Positions 35,490 to 43,794 of a stretch of DNA of 43,988 bases are shown here, piece by piece. Numbering within the stretch: the first letter of the stretch is position 1; each line of letters starts with the position of its first letter. This DNA is from an uncultured bacterium. Its GTDB lineage: Bacteria; Spirochaetota; UBA4802; UB4802. The notes beneath the pieces were generated by a model. The model was not told where the DNA came from and did not search any database. It was given only the letters and a program-made list of their open reading frames with translations. Both the position numbers and the translations under genes were made by a program. The DNA is taken from positions 1 through 43,988 of the forward strand of contig CALEUQ010000067.1 of NCBI GenBank assembly GCA_937920495.1, given 5' to 3'.

Positions 35490-35819
35490 GGCTACCTCCG
35501 TGGTGGTATAACGTCTTAATTATGGATTAAAATAATAGTTTTCACAGGCTATTTCAAGAAGATAATTAAAAATAGTATTTATTGCTCAAAATTGTCTTAT
35601 TAAAGAATAAGTAAATACTCCCGCCTCTTTTGGCGCCAGGAGTGCACATTATTCCAAATCTGTTCATAACTATACTACACAAAAATTTTTTTATAAACTC
35701 CATAAAAATTGGTTGACCGTTCAGTAGGTATGTAATACAATATTAATGTAATACATTATAGATATGCATTAATAAATTTATGCATATACAAAATTTTATT
35801 TATGTGTATGGAGGATTCA
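35490..35819. other. divergent intergenic stretch with promoter and hairpin
   Basis: These 330 bases hold no gene. A hairpin at 35617-35643 pairs ACTCC with GGAGT and CGCC with GGCG, with a three-base bulge. Towards the thiolase gene lies a promoter with an overlapping palindrome (35713-35741) and two direct repeats ATGTAATACA (35730-35739 and 35746-35755). No convincing promoter for the amidohydrolase is picked. Confidence 0.6.
35713..35741 (+). promoter_or_regulatory. promoter of the beta-oxidation genes with overlapping palindrome
   Basis: TTGACC (35713-35718) and TACAAT (35736-35741) are exactly 17 bases apart. The palindrome-like ACCGTTCAGT (35716-35725) covers the end of the -35 box, the pattern of TetR-type operators (ACYG..CRGT). 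A TetR-family FadR-like repressor responding to acyl-CoA is a reasonable guess; its gene is not in the window. Confidence 0.6.
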
Positions 35820-37115
35820 ATGGCAAGGGGTGATAGAGTTGCAATAATTGATGGTTGCCGTACTCCCTTTTTGCGTTCCGGCACAGAGTACAGGGATATG
35901 ATGGCCTATGAGATCTGCCGTCATGCGGTGAGGGGCTTGATAGCAAAAACCGGCATCCCTAATGACCTGGTGGATCATGTCATCATGGGAGGTGTTGCAA
36001 ATGATATTGCTACTACAAACGTTGCACGTGAGATTATGCTGGCAGCAGGACTTCCGTATACAATACCAGCCTATACGTGTACGGTGGCGTGCATCTCTGC
36101 AAATGCCGCTATTATCAGTGGGGCCAATTTAATTGTGAATGGTAATGCGGACTGTATTGTTGCAGGAGGTGTTGAGACTTTTTCCGACCCTGACATAAAA
36201 ATATCTAAAAACTATCGCCGATTTATTTTAGATCTCACCATGTTTAAACGCCCTAAGGGTTTAATTGGAAAGCTTAAATTATTAAAAGGAATGAGTTTTA
36301 AGGATTTTATAGTACCTGAGAAGCCGGCCATTGGTGAATTTTCAACAAAACTACGAATGGGAGATACAGCTGACCGGCTGGCAAAAAGATTAGGTATAAG
36401 CCAGCGTGAACAGGATGAATTTGCTGCACTTTCGCATAACCGCGCTGCAACTGCATGGGAAAAAGGTATTTTAAAAAAAGAGGTCATTCCGGTGGTTACT
36501 CCGCAGGGTAAACTGGTGGAAAAAGACAACGGATTCCGCAAGGATACAACCCCGGAAAAATTAGCCAGACTGCGACCTGCGTTTGATACACGTTACGGCA
36601 CAGTAACAGCCGGGAACTCATCATTTTTAACTGATGGCGGCGCAGCGGTTCTTCTTATGAGCGAAACCATGGCAAAAAAGATGGGTATAAAACCACTGGC
36701 GTATATCAAGTCGTATGCGTTTACGGCGCAGGATTTGTGGGAAGAGTTATTGCTTGGCCCGTCTTTTGCAATACCCAGAGCGCTGGCCATGGGCAAGCTT
36801 AAGTTTAAAGATATTGGTGTGTGGGAAATTCATGAAGCGTTTGGTGCGCAGATGATTGCTGTCATTAAAACTCTTGCGTCTGATGCGTTTTGCAAGGACC
36901 GGTTGGGCCTGCCGGGAAAATTGGGTGAAATACCCATTGATGCACTCAATGTGTATGGTGGATCGCTTTCATTGGGGCATCCATTTGGTGCAACAGGTGC
37001 ACGGTTGGTTACTACATGTGCCAACAGGTTACGGGAGTCCGGCACACGGTATGGCGTGGTTGCGGGTTGCGCAGCCGGTGCGGTGGGCAATGCTATCATA
37101 TTAGAGCGTGCGTAA
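35820..37115 (+). CDS. fadI: acetyl-CoA C-acyltransferase (thiolase)
   Basis: The ATG at 35820 follows GGAGG at 35810-35814; the upstream in-frame ATGs (35802, 35808) lack a site. The 431-residue protein has the nucleophile Cys91 in TVACISANAA, His338 in HEAFGAQ and the second catalytic Cys417 in GCAAGAVGNA. It cleaves 3-ketoacyl-CoA in the last step of beta-oxidation. The sequence is of the long-chain FadI/FadA type. It is the first gene of the lipid cluster, with the FadB-type gene 13 bases downstream. Confidence 0.9.
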   Translation: MARGDRVAIIDGCRTPFLRSGTEYRDMMAYEICRHAVRGLIAKTGIPNDLVDHVIMGGVANDIATTNVAREIMLAAGLPYTIPAYTCTVACISANAAIISGANLIVNGNADCIVAGGVETFSDPDIKISKNYRRFILDLTMFKRPKGLIGKLKLLKGMSFKDFIVPEKPAIGEFSTKLRMGDTADRLAKRLGISQREQDEFAALSHNRAATAWEKGILKKEVIPVVTPQGKLVEKDNGFRKDTTPEKLARLRPAFDTRYGTVTAGNSSFLTDGGAAVLLMSETMAKKMGIKPLAYIKSYAFTAQDLWEELLLGPSFAIPRALAMGKLKFKDIGVWEIHEAFGAQMIAVIKTLASDAFCKDRLGLPGKLGEIPIDALNVYGGSLSLGHPFGATGARLVTTCANRLRESGTRYGVVAGCAAGAVGNAIILERA

Positions 37116-37128
37116 AGGAGGAATGACC

Positions 37129-39252
37129 ATGAAAGATTTACAGTTTTTAAAAACTGAAGTGATACAAGATGTGCTGGTGGTCAGTATCAATTGTCCCGGC
37201 AAGGTAAACAAAGTTTCCAGTGATCTTTTGAATGAAATTGAAACAATAATTGATGAGAACCAGGGTAAAAAATATAAAGGTATGGTCATCTTGAGTGAAA
37301 AGCCGGACAACTTTGTTGTTGGTGCTGATATAGATGAACTGAAATCAATGAAAACAGATGAAGAGATTACACAGTATATTTCCAGAGCAAATGATATACT
37401 CTTTAAATTAGAGAATCTTCCATTTCCCACGGTATCAATTATTAATGGCAACTGCTTAGGTGGTGGAGTGGAATTGACACTTGTCACAGATTACCGCATA
37501 GCTACTGATTCCACTGAAACAGTAATGGGCCTGCCTGAAATTAAGTTAGGGCTTATCCCTGCAGCCGGTGGTACGCAGCGCCTGCCGCGACTTATTGGTT
37601 TGCAGAATGCGCTTCCTCTTATTTTGCAGGGGTCCAATGTGCGGCCAAAAAGGGCAAAGCGTATTGGGCTTGTTGATGAGATAGTTATTCCGTATGGTTT
37701 AAAAGAGATAGGTGTTAAAAAAGCATTACAGTTAAAAGGCAAACGCAAGATAAAAAGAAAGAGGAAATTTATTGAGTGGCTGCTTGAGTCAAATCCACTG
37801 GGTCGGAGTATCATATTTTCACAGGCACGAAAGATGGTGGCAAAGCAGACACGTGGGTTGTATCCAGCTGCACTTGCAGCAATAGATTCTGTGGAATATG
37901 GGTATAAAACCAATGTAAAAGAAGGTATACAGAAGGATATAGAGCGCTTTGTGACTTTAGTAAAAAGCTATCAGTCAAAGTCGCTGGTGAATCTTTTCTT
38001 TGCAATGACTGATCTGAAAAAAAATCCACTGGAGAAAAAAGCAAAGAATATTTCAAAGTTAGCGGTGATAGGCACCGGCCTTATGGGTACAGGAATCGCA
38101 CAGGTGTCGTTACCGTTATGCGACACGGTGCTTGTCAAGGATGTGGCGCTTGATGCAGTAAGCCGAAGCATGGCGCAGATACGAAAGAGCCTGGAAAAAC
38201 GTGCTGGCTCAGGCGCTATCAGGGATTTTGATAAAGAAATACTATGGGGCAAAATTGTGCCATGCGATGATTACACATACTTCAAAAATACAGACCTTAT
38301 CATTGAGGCAGTGTTTGAAGACCTGCAACTGAAACAGAATCTGGTGAAGGAGGTTGAAGCAGTCACGGGTGATACCACAATTTTTGCTTCAAACACTTCC
38401 GCAATTCCCATAAGCCTTATTGCCAGAACGTCAAAACGACCACAGAACATGATAGGCATGCATTACTTTTCACCGGTTCCTGCAATGCCACTTCTAGAAA
38501 TTATAAAAACACCAAAGACGGCTGATTGGGTAGTGGCCACAGCTCTAAAATTTGGCATTGCGCAGGGTAAAACATGTATCGTAGTCAAAGATGGTCCGGG
38601 ATTTTACACCACGCGGATACTTGCACCATACCTTAATGAAGCGGTATTCCTGATTGAAGAAGGTGTGCCAATGAATGATATTGATAAGGCGATGCTACTG
38701 TTTGGTTACCCAATTGGACCTGTTGCTCTGATTGATGAGGTTGGCATTGATGTGGGAGCACATGTTGCAGTAGAACTTGGACAGGAATTTAAAGCAAGGG
38801 GTGCTGCGCCTTCCAATGTGTTGCCGCTTTTATTTAGCAAAGGGTTTAAAGGCAAAAAGAATAAGAAAGGATTTTATGACTATAGTAAACCCAAGAAGAA
38901 AGGCATGCGTGTACCTAATGAGGAAATATATAACGTCATTGGAAAGGTAACTTTGCAGCACAAAGATGTGCAGGAAATACAGGAACGTGTAAGCCTTATG
39001 ATGATAAACGAAGCAGCCCTGTGCTTGCAGGAAGGCATTATATCCTCGCCCCGCGATGGTGATGTTGGTTCTATTTTAGGATTGGGCTTCCCGCCTTTCA
39101 GGGGAGGGGTATTCCGTCATATTGACCGTGAAGGTGTAAAAACCATTGTAGATACCATGATGAAATATTATGATAAGGGAATGAAGCGTTTTACTCCGGC
39201 ACAGATACTTGTTGATATGGCAAAAACTGGCAAGCGCTTTTATAAAGACTGA
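37129..39252 (+). CDS. fadJ: bifunctional enoyl-CoA hydratase/3-hydroxyacyl-CoA dehydrogenase
   Basis: The ATG at 37129 is seven bases after AAGGAGG at 37115-37121. The 707-residue protein has an N-terminal crotonase domain (1-190; GNCLGGGVELTLVTDYRIAT and GLPEIKLGLIPAAGG), a linker of about 110 residues, the NAD-binding domain (AVIGTGLMGTGIAQV near 310) and the dehydrogenase C-terminal domains (GMHYFSPVPAMPLLEI with the catalytic histidine). The FadB/FadJ choice is open; no FadA-type partner other than the upstream thiolase is present. It performs two successive beta-oxidation steps. Confidence 0.93.
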   Translation: MKDLQFLKTEVIQDVLVVSINCPGKVNKVSSDLLNEIETIIDENQGKKYKGMVILSEKPDNFVVGADIDELKSMKTDEEITQYISRANDILFKLENLPFPTVSIINGNCLGGGVELTLVTDYRIATDSTETVMGLPEIKLGLIPAAGGTQRLPRLIGLQNALPLILQGSNVRPKRAKRIGLVDEIVIPYGLKEIGVKKALQLKGKRKIKRKRKFIEWLLESNPLGRSIIFSQARKMVAKQTRGLYPAALAAIDSVEYGYKTNVKEGIQKDIERFVTLVKSYQSKSLVNLFFAMTDLKKNPLEKKAKNISKLAVIGTGLMGTGIAQVSLPLCDTVLVKDVALDAVSRSMAQIRKSLEKRAGSGAIRDFDKEILWGKIVPCDDYTYFKNTDLIIEAVFEDLQLKQNLVKEVEAVTGDTTIFASNTSAIPISLIARTSKRPQNMIGMHYFSPVPAMPLLEIIKTPKTADWVVATALKFGIAQGKTCIVVKDGPGFYTTRILAPYLNEAVFLIEEGVPMNDIDKAMLLFGYPIGPVALIDEVGIDVGAHVAVELGQEFKARGAAPSNVLPLLFSKGFKGKKNKKGFYDYSKPKKKGMRVPNEEIYNVIGKVTLQHKDVQEIQERVSLMMINEAALCLQEGIISSPRDGDVGSILGLGFPPFRGGVFRHIDREGVKTIVDTMMKYYDKGMKRFTPAQILVDMAKTGKRFYKD

Positions 39253-39266
39253 TAGTGTAATGGGGG

Positions 39267-39593
39267 TTGGCTATGTATCCTAATTTATTGCAGGCATTTG
39301 CACGTCATAGGGAGAATGTGTTGCAGTATTGCAGGGAAAAAGGTATTGTTAATGAGCAGAATTTACATGATTTGCCACTGGTGAAAGAACTTATTGGCAA
39401 AGAAATAGAGCGCCTGAATAAAGATCTGGCACGCTTTGAGCAGGTTAAGAAGTTTACGATTATTCCTGAAGATTTTTCAGTTGAGAATGATATGCTGACA
39501 CCAACGCTAAAATTAAAGCGTAAAAACATAATAGCGCGGTATAAAGAAGCAATAGATGCCATGTACGAGGGAGAATTATTGCTGGTTGAATGA
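39267..39593 (+). pseudogene. orphan C-terminal segment of a long-chain acyl-CoA synthetase
   Basis: 108 codons starting at a TTG (or ATG at 39273), 14 bases after the FadB-type stop, with a G-rich upstream site. The sequence matches only the last part of long-chain acyl-CoA synthetases (FadD/FAA1 type): IERLNKDLARFEQVKKFTII, PEDFSVEN, LTPTLKLKRKNI and YKEAIDAMY. The AMP-binding motifs and the rest of the enzyme, about 500 residues, are missing and no remnants are visible upstream. It is intact as an open frame, so it may be a clean deletion relic or a maintained small protein; no activity can be expected from it alone. Confidence 0.6.
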
Positions 39594-39598
39594 ATAAA

Positions 39599-39637
39599 AC
39601 TCCTCTCATTTCTAAGGAGAGGGGTAGGGGTGAGGTT
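39599..39637 (+). repeat. CCCCTCTCC-type palindromic repeat, short copy
   Basis: ACTCCTCTC pairs loosely with the following GGAGAGGGGTAGGGGTGAGG. This sequence type (CCCCTCTCC...GGAGAGGGG.GGGGTGAGGT) is widespread in bacteria, often beside DUF559 endonuclease genes. A longer copy is at 41701-41782. The copy ends 30 bases before the acyl-CoA dehydrogenase gene. Confidence 0.65.
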
Positions 39638-39667
39638 ATATAAGATTTCTTTTTATAGGAGAGCCCA

Positions 39668-40813
39668 ATGAAACGTTCTATACAATTTACCCAGGAGCAT
39701 GAGATATTCAGGCAGACAGTGCGCAAATTTTTTGAAACAGAGGTTATGCCGCATTACGAAAAATGGGAAGAGGAAGGCATAGTACCACGGGATATGTGGA
39801 AGCGGTGTGGAGAGTTAGGGTTACTTTTGCCATGGCTTGAAGAAAAGTATGGTGGACCTGGTGGCGATTTTTTGTATTCGGTGATAGTAAGTGAGGAGTT
39901 AGCCTATAGTGGTGCCAGTTCATTCATGATACCGCTGCATAATGATATTGTGGCACCATATATCTATTCCTATGGCACTGAAGAACAGAAGATGAAATAT
40001 CTGCCGGGATGTGCATCCGGTGATATCATACTAGCTGTTGCCATGACCGAGCCTGAGGCTGGTTCGGATTTAGCAGCAATGAAAACAAGTGCAGTACGTG
40101 ATGGTGACAGCTGGGTTCTAAGCGGCCAGAAGACATTTATATCAAATGGCATATTAGCTGATCTGGTTGTGGTAGCTGCAAAATCGTCAAAAGAAGCTCC
40201 GGCCCATCAGGCTGTAAGTCTGTTTCTGGTGGAAAATGGCACTCCGGGTTTTACAAAAGGAAAAGCTATAAAAAAGATAGGGCTTAAAGCTCAGGACACT
40301 GCAGAACTTTTCTTTGATAACTGTCGCATACCAAAAGAAAATCTTTTGGGACAGGAAGGAATGGGGTTTATTTACCTTATGCAAAAGCTACAGCAGGAAC
40401 GATTAGTATGTGCACTTGCTTCACAGGCTGCCATGGAAACGTGTCTGGCAATCACAATAGATTATGTAAAAGAACGAAAGCTCTTTGGGAAACCACTGTC
40501 AAAATTCCAGAATACGCAGTTTACCATTGCGGAGCTGGCTTCCGAAATTGCTGTTGGCAGAAGTTTTGTTGATGATCTTATACTGCATCACATCAAAGGC
40601 GAAGATGTGGTGAAAGAAACGTGTATGGCAAAGTACTGGATATGCGAAACAGCCAAACGGGTTGCTGACCGCTGTCTTCAGCTTTTTGGCGGATATGGGT
40701 ACTGTACAGAGTATCCTATTTCACGGTATTACGTTGATGCACGGATTCAAACCATCTATGCGGGCACATCTGAAGTGATGAAGTTGATTATATCACGAAT
40801 GATGGGATTGTAA
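39668..40813 (+). CDS. acyl-CoA dehydrogenase (long-chain/isovaleryl-type active site)
   Basis: A 381-residue flavoenzyme with GGAGAG before the ATG. Conserved segments are AVAMTEPEAGSDLAAMKTSA, DSWVLSGQKTFISNG and RCLQLFGGYGYCTEYPISRY. The medium-chain catalytic glutamate position reads TIYAGTSEV, with alanine. The base is probably Glu244 in QQERLVCALA, as in long-chain and isovaleryl-CoA dehydrogenases. It catalyses the first step of beta-oxidation, passing electrons to an ETF not encoded here. It sits with the thiolase and FadB-type genes. Confidence 0.92.
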   Translation: MKRSIQFTQEHEIFRQTVRKFFETEVMPHYEKWEEEGIVPRDMWKRCGELGLLLPWLEEKYGGPGGDFLYSVIVSEELAYSGASSFMIPLHNDIVAPYIYSYGTEEQKMKYLPGCASGDIILAVAMTEPEAGSDLAAMKTSAVRDGDSWVLSGQKTFISNGILADLVVVAAKSSKEAPAHQAVSLFLVENGTPGFTKGKAIKKIGLKAQDTAELFFDNCRIPKENLLGQEGMGFIYLMQKLQQERLVCALASQAAMETCLAITIDYVKERKLFGKPLSKFQNTQFTIAELASEIAVGRSFVDDLILHHIKGEDVVKETCMAKYWICETAKRVADRCLQLFGGYGYCTEYPISRYYVDARIQTIYAGTSEVMKLIISRMMGL

Positions 40814-40820
40814 TTTAGTA

Positions 40821-40849
40821 GTTGACATCCACCGCAAAGTGTAGTGTAA
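40821..40849 (+). promoter_or_regulatory. promoter upstream of plsC
   Basis: TTGACA (40821-40826) and TGTAAT (40844-40849) with a 17-base spacer. Imperfect inverted arms CGCAAAG (40832-40838) and CCTTGCG (40850-40856) flank the -10 box and may be an operator. Confidence 0.65.
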
Positions 40850-40908
40850 TCCTTGCGTTTTTCCATATATGTTCAATTATTTAAAAATGTTGAATTATGG
40901 AGGCCGTT

Positions 40909-41655
40909 ATGAATCCAGTGATACGCAAGGGTTACACATATCTGGCATGGCTTTTTATTGCTGCTGATACTGCGTTCTGGGGAACTATCTCCCTGTTGTC
41001 CTGGTTTGTAAGTCCAAAGGGTAACCTTGCTCACTTCTGCATGCAAAGCTGGTCAAAAAACATACTCTGGTTTTGCGGCATTCGCTATCAGGTTGAAGGA
41101 CTTGAAAATATTACAAAAGATAAAGTTCAGATATTTGCATCCAATCATCAGAGTTTCTTTGATGTGTGGCTTTTAAGTGCTATTATTCCGGTAAAGTTTG
41201 GCTGGACTGCAAAAAAAGAGCTTTTCAAAATACCATTTATGGGATGGCACATGACGTTGAGCGGGTATATTCCTGTTGATAGAAAAAATAGGGAGCGTGC
41301 GATAGCCAGCATGAAGGAAGCAGCAATTAAGATACGCAAGGGCAATCGTATCATGATCTTTCCTGAAGGCACACGAAGTAGAACAGGAGTATTACAGCCG
41401 TTTAAGAAGGGTTTATTCTATTTGTGTATTGAAACAGGTGTGCCGATAGTTCCTATTTATATACACGGTACCTACCAGAGGCTAAAACCGGAGTCTGGTG
41501 ATATCAACCCGGGCAGGGTATATGTGCTTGTTGGCAAAGAGATGCCAACTGAACATTACACCATTGATACTATTGAGCAGGCAATGGAAGATTTGCGGCA
41601 GCGAATTTTAGCTTTACAAAATGAGTGTTTGCAGCGTTATGGTGAAGCGGTATAA
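40909..41655 (+). CDS. plsC: 1-acylglycerol-3-phosphate acyltransferase
   Basis: The ATG at 40909 has GGAGG at 40899-40903; the upstream ATG at 40897 has none. The 248-residue protein has the acyltransferase signature HX4D as HQSFFD (His80, Asp85), the glycerol-phosphate-binding FPEGTRSRTG and a hydrophobic N-terminus. It makes phosphatidic acid at the inner membrane. It has its own promoter candidate, so it may be expressed separately from the beta-oxidation genes. Confidence 0.92.
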   Translation: MNPVIRKGYTYLAWLFIAADTAFWGTISLLSWFVSPKGNLAHFCMQSWSKNILWFCGIRYQVEGLENITKDKVQIFASNHQSFFDVWLLSAIIPVKFGWTAKKELFKIPFMGWHMTLSGYIPVDRKNRERAIASMKEAAIKIRKGNRIMIFPEGTRSRTGVLQPFKKGLFYLCIETGVPIVPIYIHGTYQRLKPESGDINPGRVYVLVGKEMPTEHYTIDTIEQAMEDLRQRILALQNECLQRYGEAV

Positions 41656-41700
41656 GGTAATAGTTTATGTAACTCTGCATATAAAATGTAGATAATGAAT

Positions 41701-41782
41701 ACATCACCCTTAATCTCTCTCCTGAGTCAAGGGGGGAAATAGATAACACCCCTCTCCTTTATAAGGAGGGGTGGGGGTGTGG
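41701..41782 (+). repeat. CCCCTCTCC-type repeat with inverted ends
   Basis: The left end CATCACCCTTAATCTCTCTCC-like block, written in two pieces CATCACCC and TCTCTCTCC, is the approximate reverse complement of the right end GGAGGGGTGGGGGTGTGG. Internally CCTTTATAAGG is a palindrome. The whole of about 82 bases looks like a miniature inverted-repeat element between plsC and the next gene. It reads into the start of an in-frame upstream extension of that gene. Confidence 0.65.
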
Positions 41783-41818
41783 TCAAAGAATAATGTTTAT
41801 CTGGAGGATTATCTATAT

Positions 41819-43105
41819 ATGGAAGACTTAAAGAAAGCATATCGCACCATCATGGATGACCATTTTCCTGATACCATGACCATTACTTTTGGCAACCAGA
41901 CACTGGTATATAAAAAGCGGACATGGAAAATTAATGATGAAGGACAATTAATTGAGAAGGGTTTACGGTATGGCGAAAATCCCGGGCAGGAAGCAGCATT
42001 ATACGAGCTAGTGAACGGAAATTTGGTGTTAGGTGATTGTGCATTTATTACACCGGGGCATTCGCTGGTAAGTGGTATTGATGAATCCATGATGCTTCAG
42101 TTTGGCAAACACCCTGGCAAGATTAATCTTACTGATATTGATAATGCGCTAAATATTTTAAAATATTTGATGAAAAAGCCAGCAGCAGTTATTGTGAAGC
42201 ATAATAATCCCTGCGGCGTTGCGTATGGCTCAACCATTGCTGATGCCTACAACAGGGCAAACAGGGCTGACAGGATTGCTGCATTTGGTGGCTGTGTTGC
42301 ATTTAACCGAAGTATCGACAAAGAAACTGCACAGCTTATCTCAGCTAATTACCTGGAAGTATTGGTGGCACCTGATTTTGAACCAGGGGTGATGGAGATC
42401 CTTTCCAAAAAGAAGGATCTGCGTATTGTGCAGATACAGCGTATAGACAGGCTTGAAGAGTATAAGACATTGCGATTTGTTGATTTTAAGTCGCTTATTG
42501 ATGGCGGGATTATTGTGCAGCAATCGCCAATTAATATTGTTAATACCAAGGAAGATCTTAAACCAGCTCAGGCAGAGTATAAGGGAACGCTTTACAAAAT
42601 TGACAGGTTGCCTACTGAAAAGGAATATGAAGATTTGTTGTTTGGATGGTTTGTGGAACAGGGTGTTACTTCCAATTCCGTGTTATATGTTAAGGATGGT
42701 GTGACAGTTGGTATTGGCACCGGGGAACAGGACAGGGTAGGTGTTGCTGAAATTGCGGTGCAGAAGGCATATACAAAATATGCTGATATTCTTTGCTTTG
42801 ATAAATACGGGATTTCATACTATCAGTTAGCACTTGAAGTAGAAAAAGGTTTACGCAAAGAAAGCGACAAAATAGAAATTGATGAAGAAACAAAAGCAGC
42901 TAAAGGCGGGCTTATTGGTGCAAGTATGGTGTCGGATGCATTCTTCCCATTCAGGGATGGAGTTGATGTGGGAATAAAGCAGGGTATTACTGCAATTGTG
43001 CAGCCTGGTGGCTCAATACGAGATTGGGAAAGTATTATTGCCTGCAACGAAGCAAATCCAAAAGTTGCAATGGTCTTTACTGGTCAGAGAGCATTCAAGC
43101 ATTAA
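41819..43105 (+). CDS. stand-alone AICAR formyltransferase (PurH C-terminal-type)
   Basis: The ATG at 41819 is chosen over a GTG at 41771 because GGAGG is at 41803-41807 and the upstream extension is repeat DNA. The 428-residue protein covers only the AICAR transformylase part of PurH: RYGENPGQEA, the catalytic KHNNPCG (residues 127-133), FFPFRDGVD, IVQPGGSIRD and the C-terminal VFTGQRAFKH. The methylglyoxal-synthase-like IMP cyclohydrolase domain is absent. It should formylate AICAR in purine synthesis; the cyclisation must be done by another protein. A hairpin follows the stop. Confidence 0.9.
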   Translation: MEDLKKAYRTIMDDHFPDTMTITFGNQTLVYKKRTWKINDEGQLIEKGLRYGENPGQEAALYELVNGNLVLGDCAFITPGHSLVSGIDESMMLQFGKHPGKINLTDIDNALNILKYLMKKPAAVIVKHNNPCGVAYGSTIADAYNRANRADRIAAFGGCVAFNRSIDKETAQLISANYLEVLVAPDFEPGVMEILSKKKDLRIVQIQRIDRLEEYKTLRFVDFKSLIDGGIIVQQSPINIVNTKEDLKPAQAEYKGTLYKIDRLPTEKEYEDLLFGWFVEQGVTSNSVLYVKDGVTVGIGTGEQDRVGVAEIAVQKAYTKYADILCFDKYGISYYQLALEVEKGLRKESDKIEIDEETKAAKGGLIGASMVSDAFFPFRDGVDVGIKQGITAIVQPGGSIRDWESIIACNEANPKVAMVFTGQRAFKH

Positions 43106-43113
43106 TATAAAAA

Positions 43114-43140
43114 GCAAAAGCGCATTATCTGCGCTTTTGC
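43114..43140 (+). terminator. hairpin at the end of the AICAR transformylase gene
   Basis: GCAAAAGCGCA (43114-43124) pairs perfectly with TGCGCTTTTGC (43130-43140), loop TTATC. It is preceded by TATAAAA and lies eight bases past the stop, but overlaps the last codons of the convergent gene. The T-run is short, so terminator strength is uncertain. Confidence 0.6.
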
Positions 43141-43700
43141 TCATATTCCTTCATATACTCTTCTATTAGACTGCCGGTTTTATGATGCTCTTCCTTAACG
43201 GGTTTCATGCGCCGTGCTGCAGCATCACCTATGGCTTTTATTGGTTTTCTAAATAAGTCTAATATAAGATCAACAAAATCACGGAGTGCGGAAAGAATAG
43301 TTTTTATAATAGATGTTCTGGTTCCCTTTGGGGCTGTTCGCATGGGTGTGATGCTTGAGGTGACTGATTCGGCAACGTTTTTCACACCATACATTGCAGG
43401 AATTGGGTTATAGCTATCCTTAACATACGCTTTTTGTGGTTTGAAGGGAACACGTTTTGGAAGGCGGCTTGTCAACACAATGTTGGTTCCGGATTCTGTT
43501 GTTTTGTCAATAATGAATAAGAAAATGTAATATATATACAGAAACAGGTTTCCAAATATGGCAAAAAAGTGATACCAGATATCAAGAAATGCCCAGAAGA
43601 CATCAGCCCAAATTTTAACAAAGTCTACTATCTTATAAAAGAAATTAAAGAAGTTGTCAACAGTATTGACCCAGAATTGTTTTACTACGCGATAGTTCAT
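43125..43700 (-). CDS. hypothetical membrane protein
   Basis: A 191-residue protein. The N-terminal 65 residues are very rich in aromatic residues and form one or two membrane helices (FVKIWADVFWAFLDIWYHFF; LYIYYIFLFI). The rest is basic and soluble, with an amphipathic segment (IIKTILSALRDFVDLILDLF) and a charged tail ending EYEQKRR. I do not recognise the family. It is transcribed towards the AICAR transformylase and its last codons lie in the hairpin. A start-site A/T-rich region follows. Confidence 0.65.
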   Translation of the reverse strand: MNYRVVKQFWVNTVDNFFNFFYKIVDFVKIWADVFWAFLDIWYHFFAIFGNLFLYIYYIFLFIIDKTTESGTNIVLTSRLPKRVPFKPQKAYVKDSYNPIPAMYGVKNVAESVTSSITPMRTAPKGTRTSIIKTILSALRDFVDLILDLFRKPIKAIGDAAARRMKPVKEEHHKTGSLIEEYMKEYEQKRR

Positions 43701-43794
43701 AATTATTTCCTCGTTTGTTAGATTAGTTTTGTTACATTAAATAATGTTTGTGTTAATTGTGCATAATCGTCAATAAATTTTTTTGCTCTGACCC

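Noticed and set aside
41771-41818. Extension of the AICAR transformylase to a GTG
   Set aside because: The extra residues come from repeat DNA and the family starts at the ATG at 41819, which has a good ribosome binding site.
1530-43696. GCGATAGT as the cyanobacterial HIP1 repeat
   Set aside because: HIP1 is the palindrome GCGATCGC; here the word is not a palindrome and GCGATCGC was not seen.
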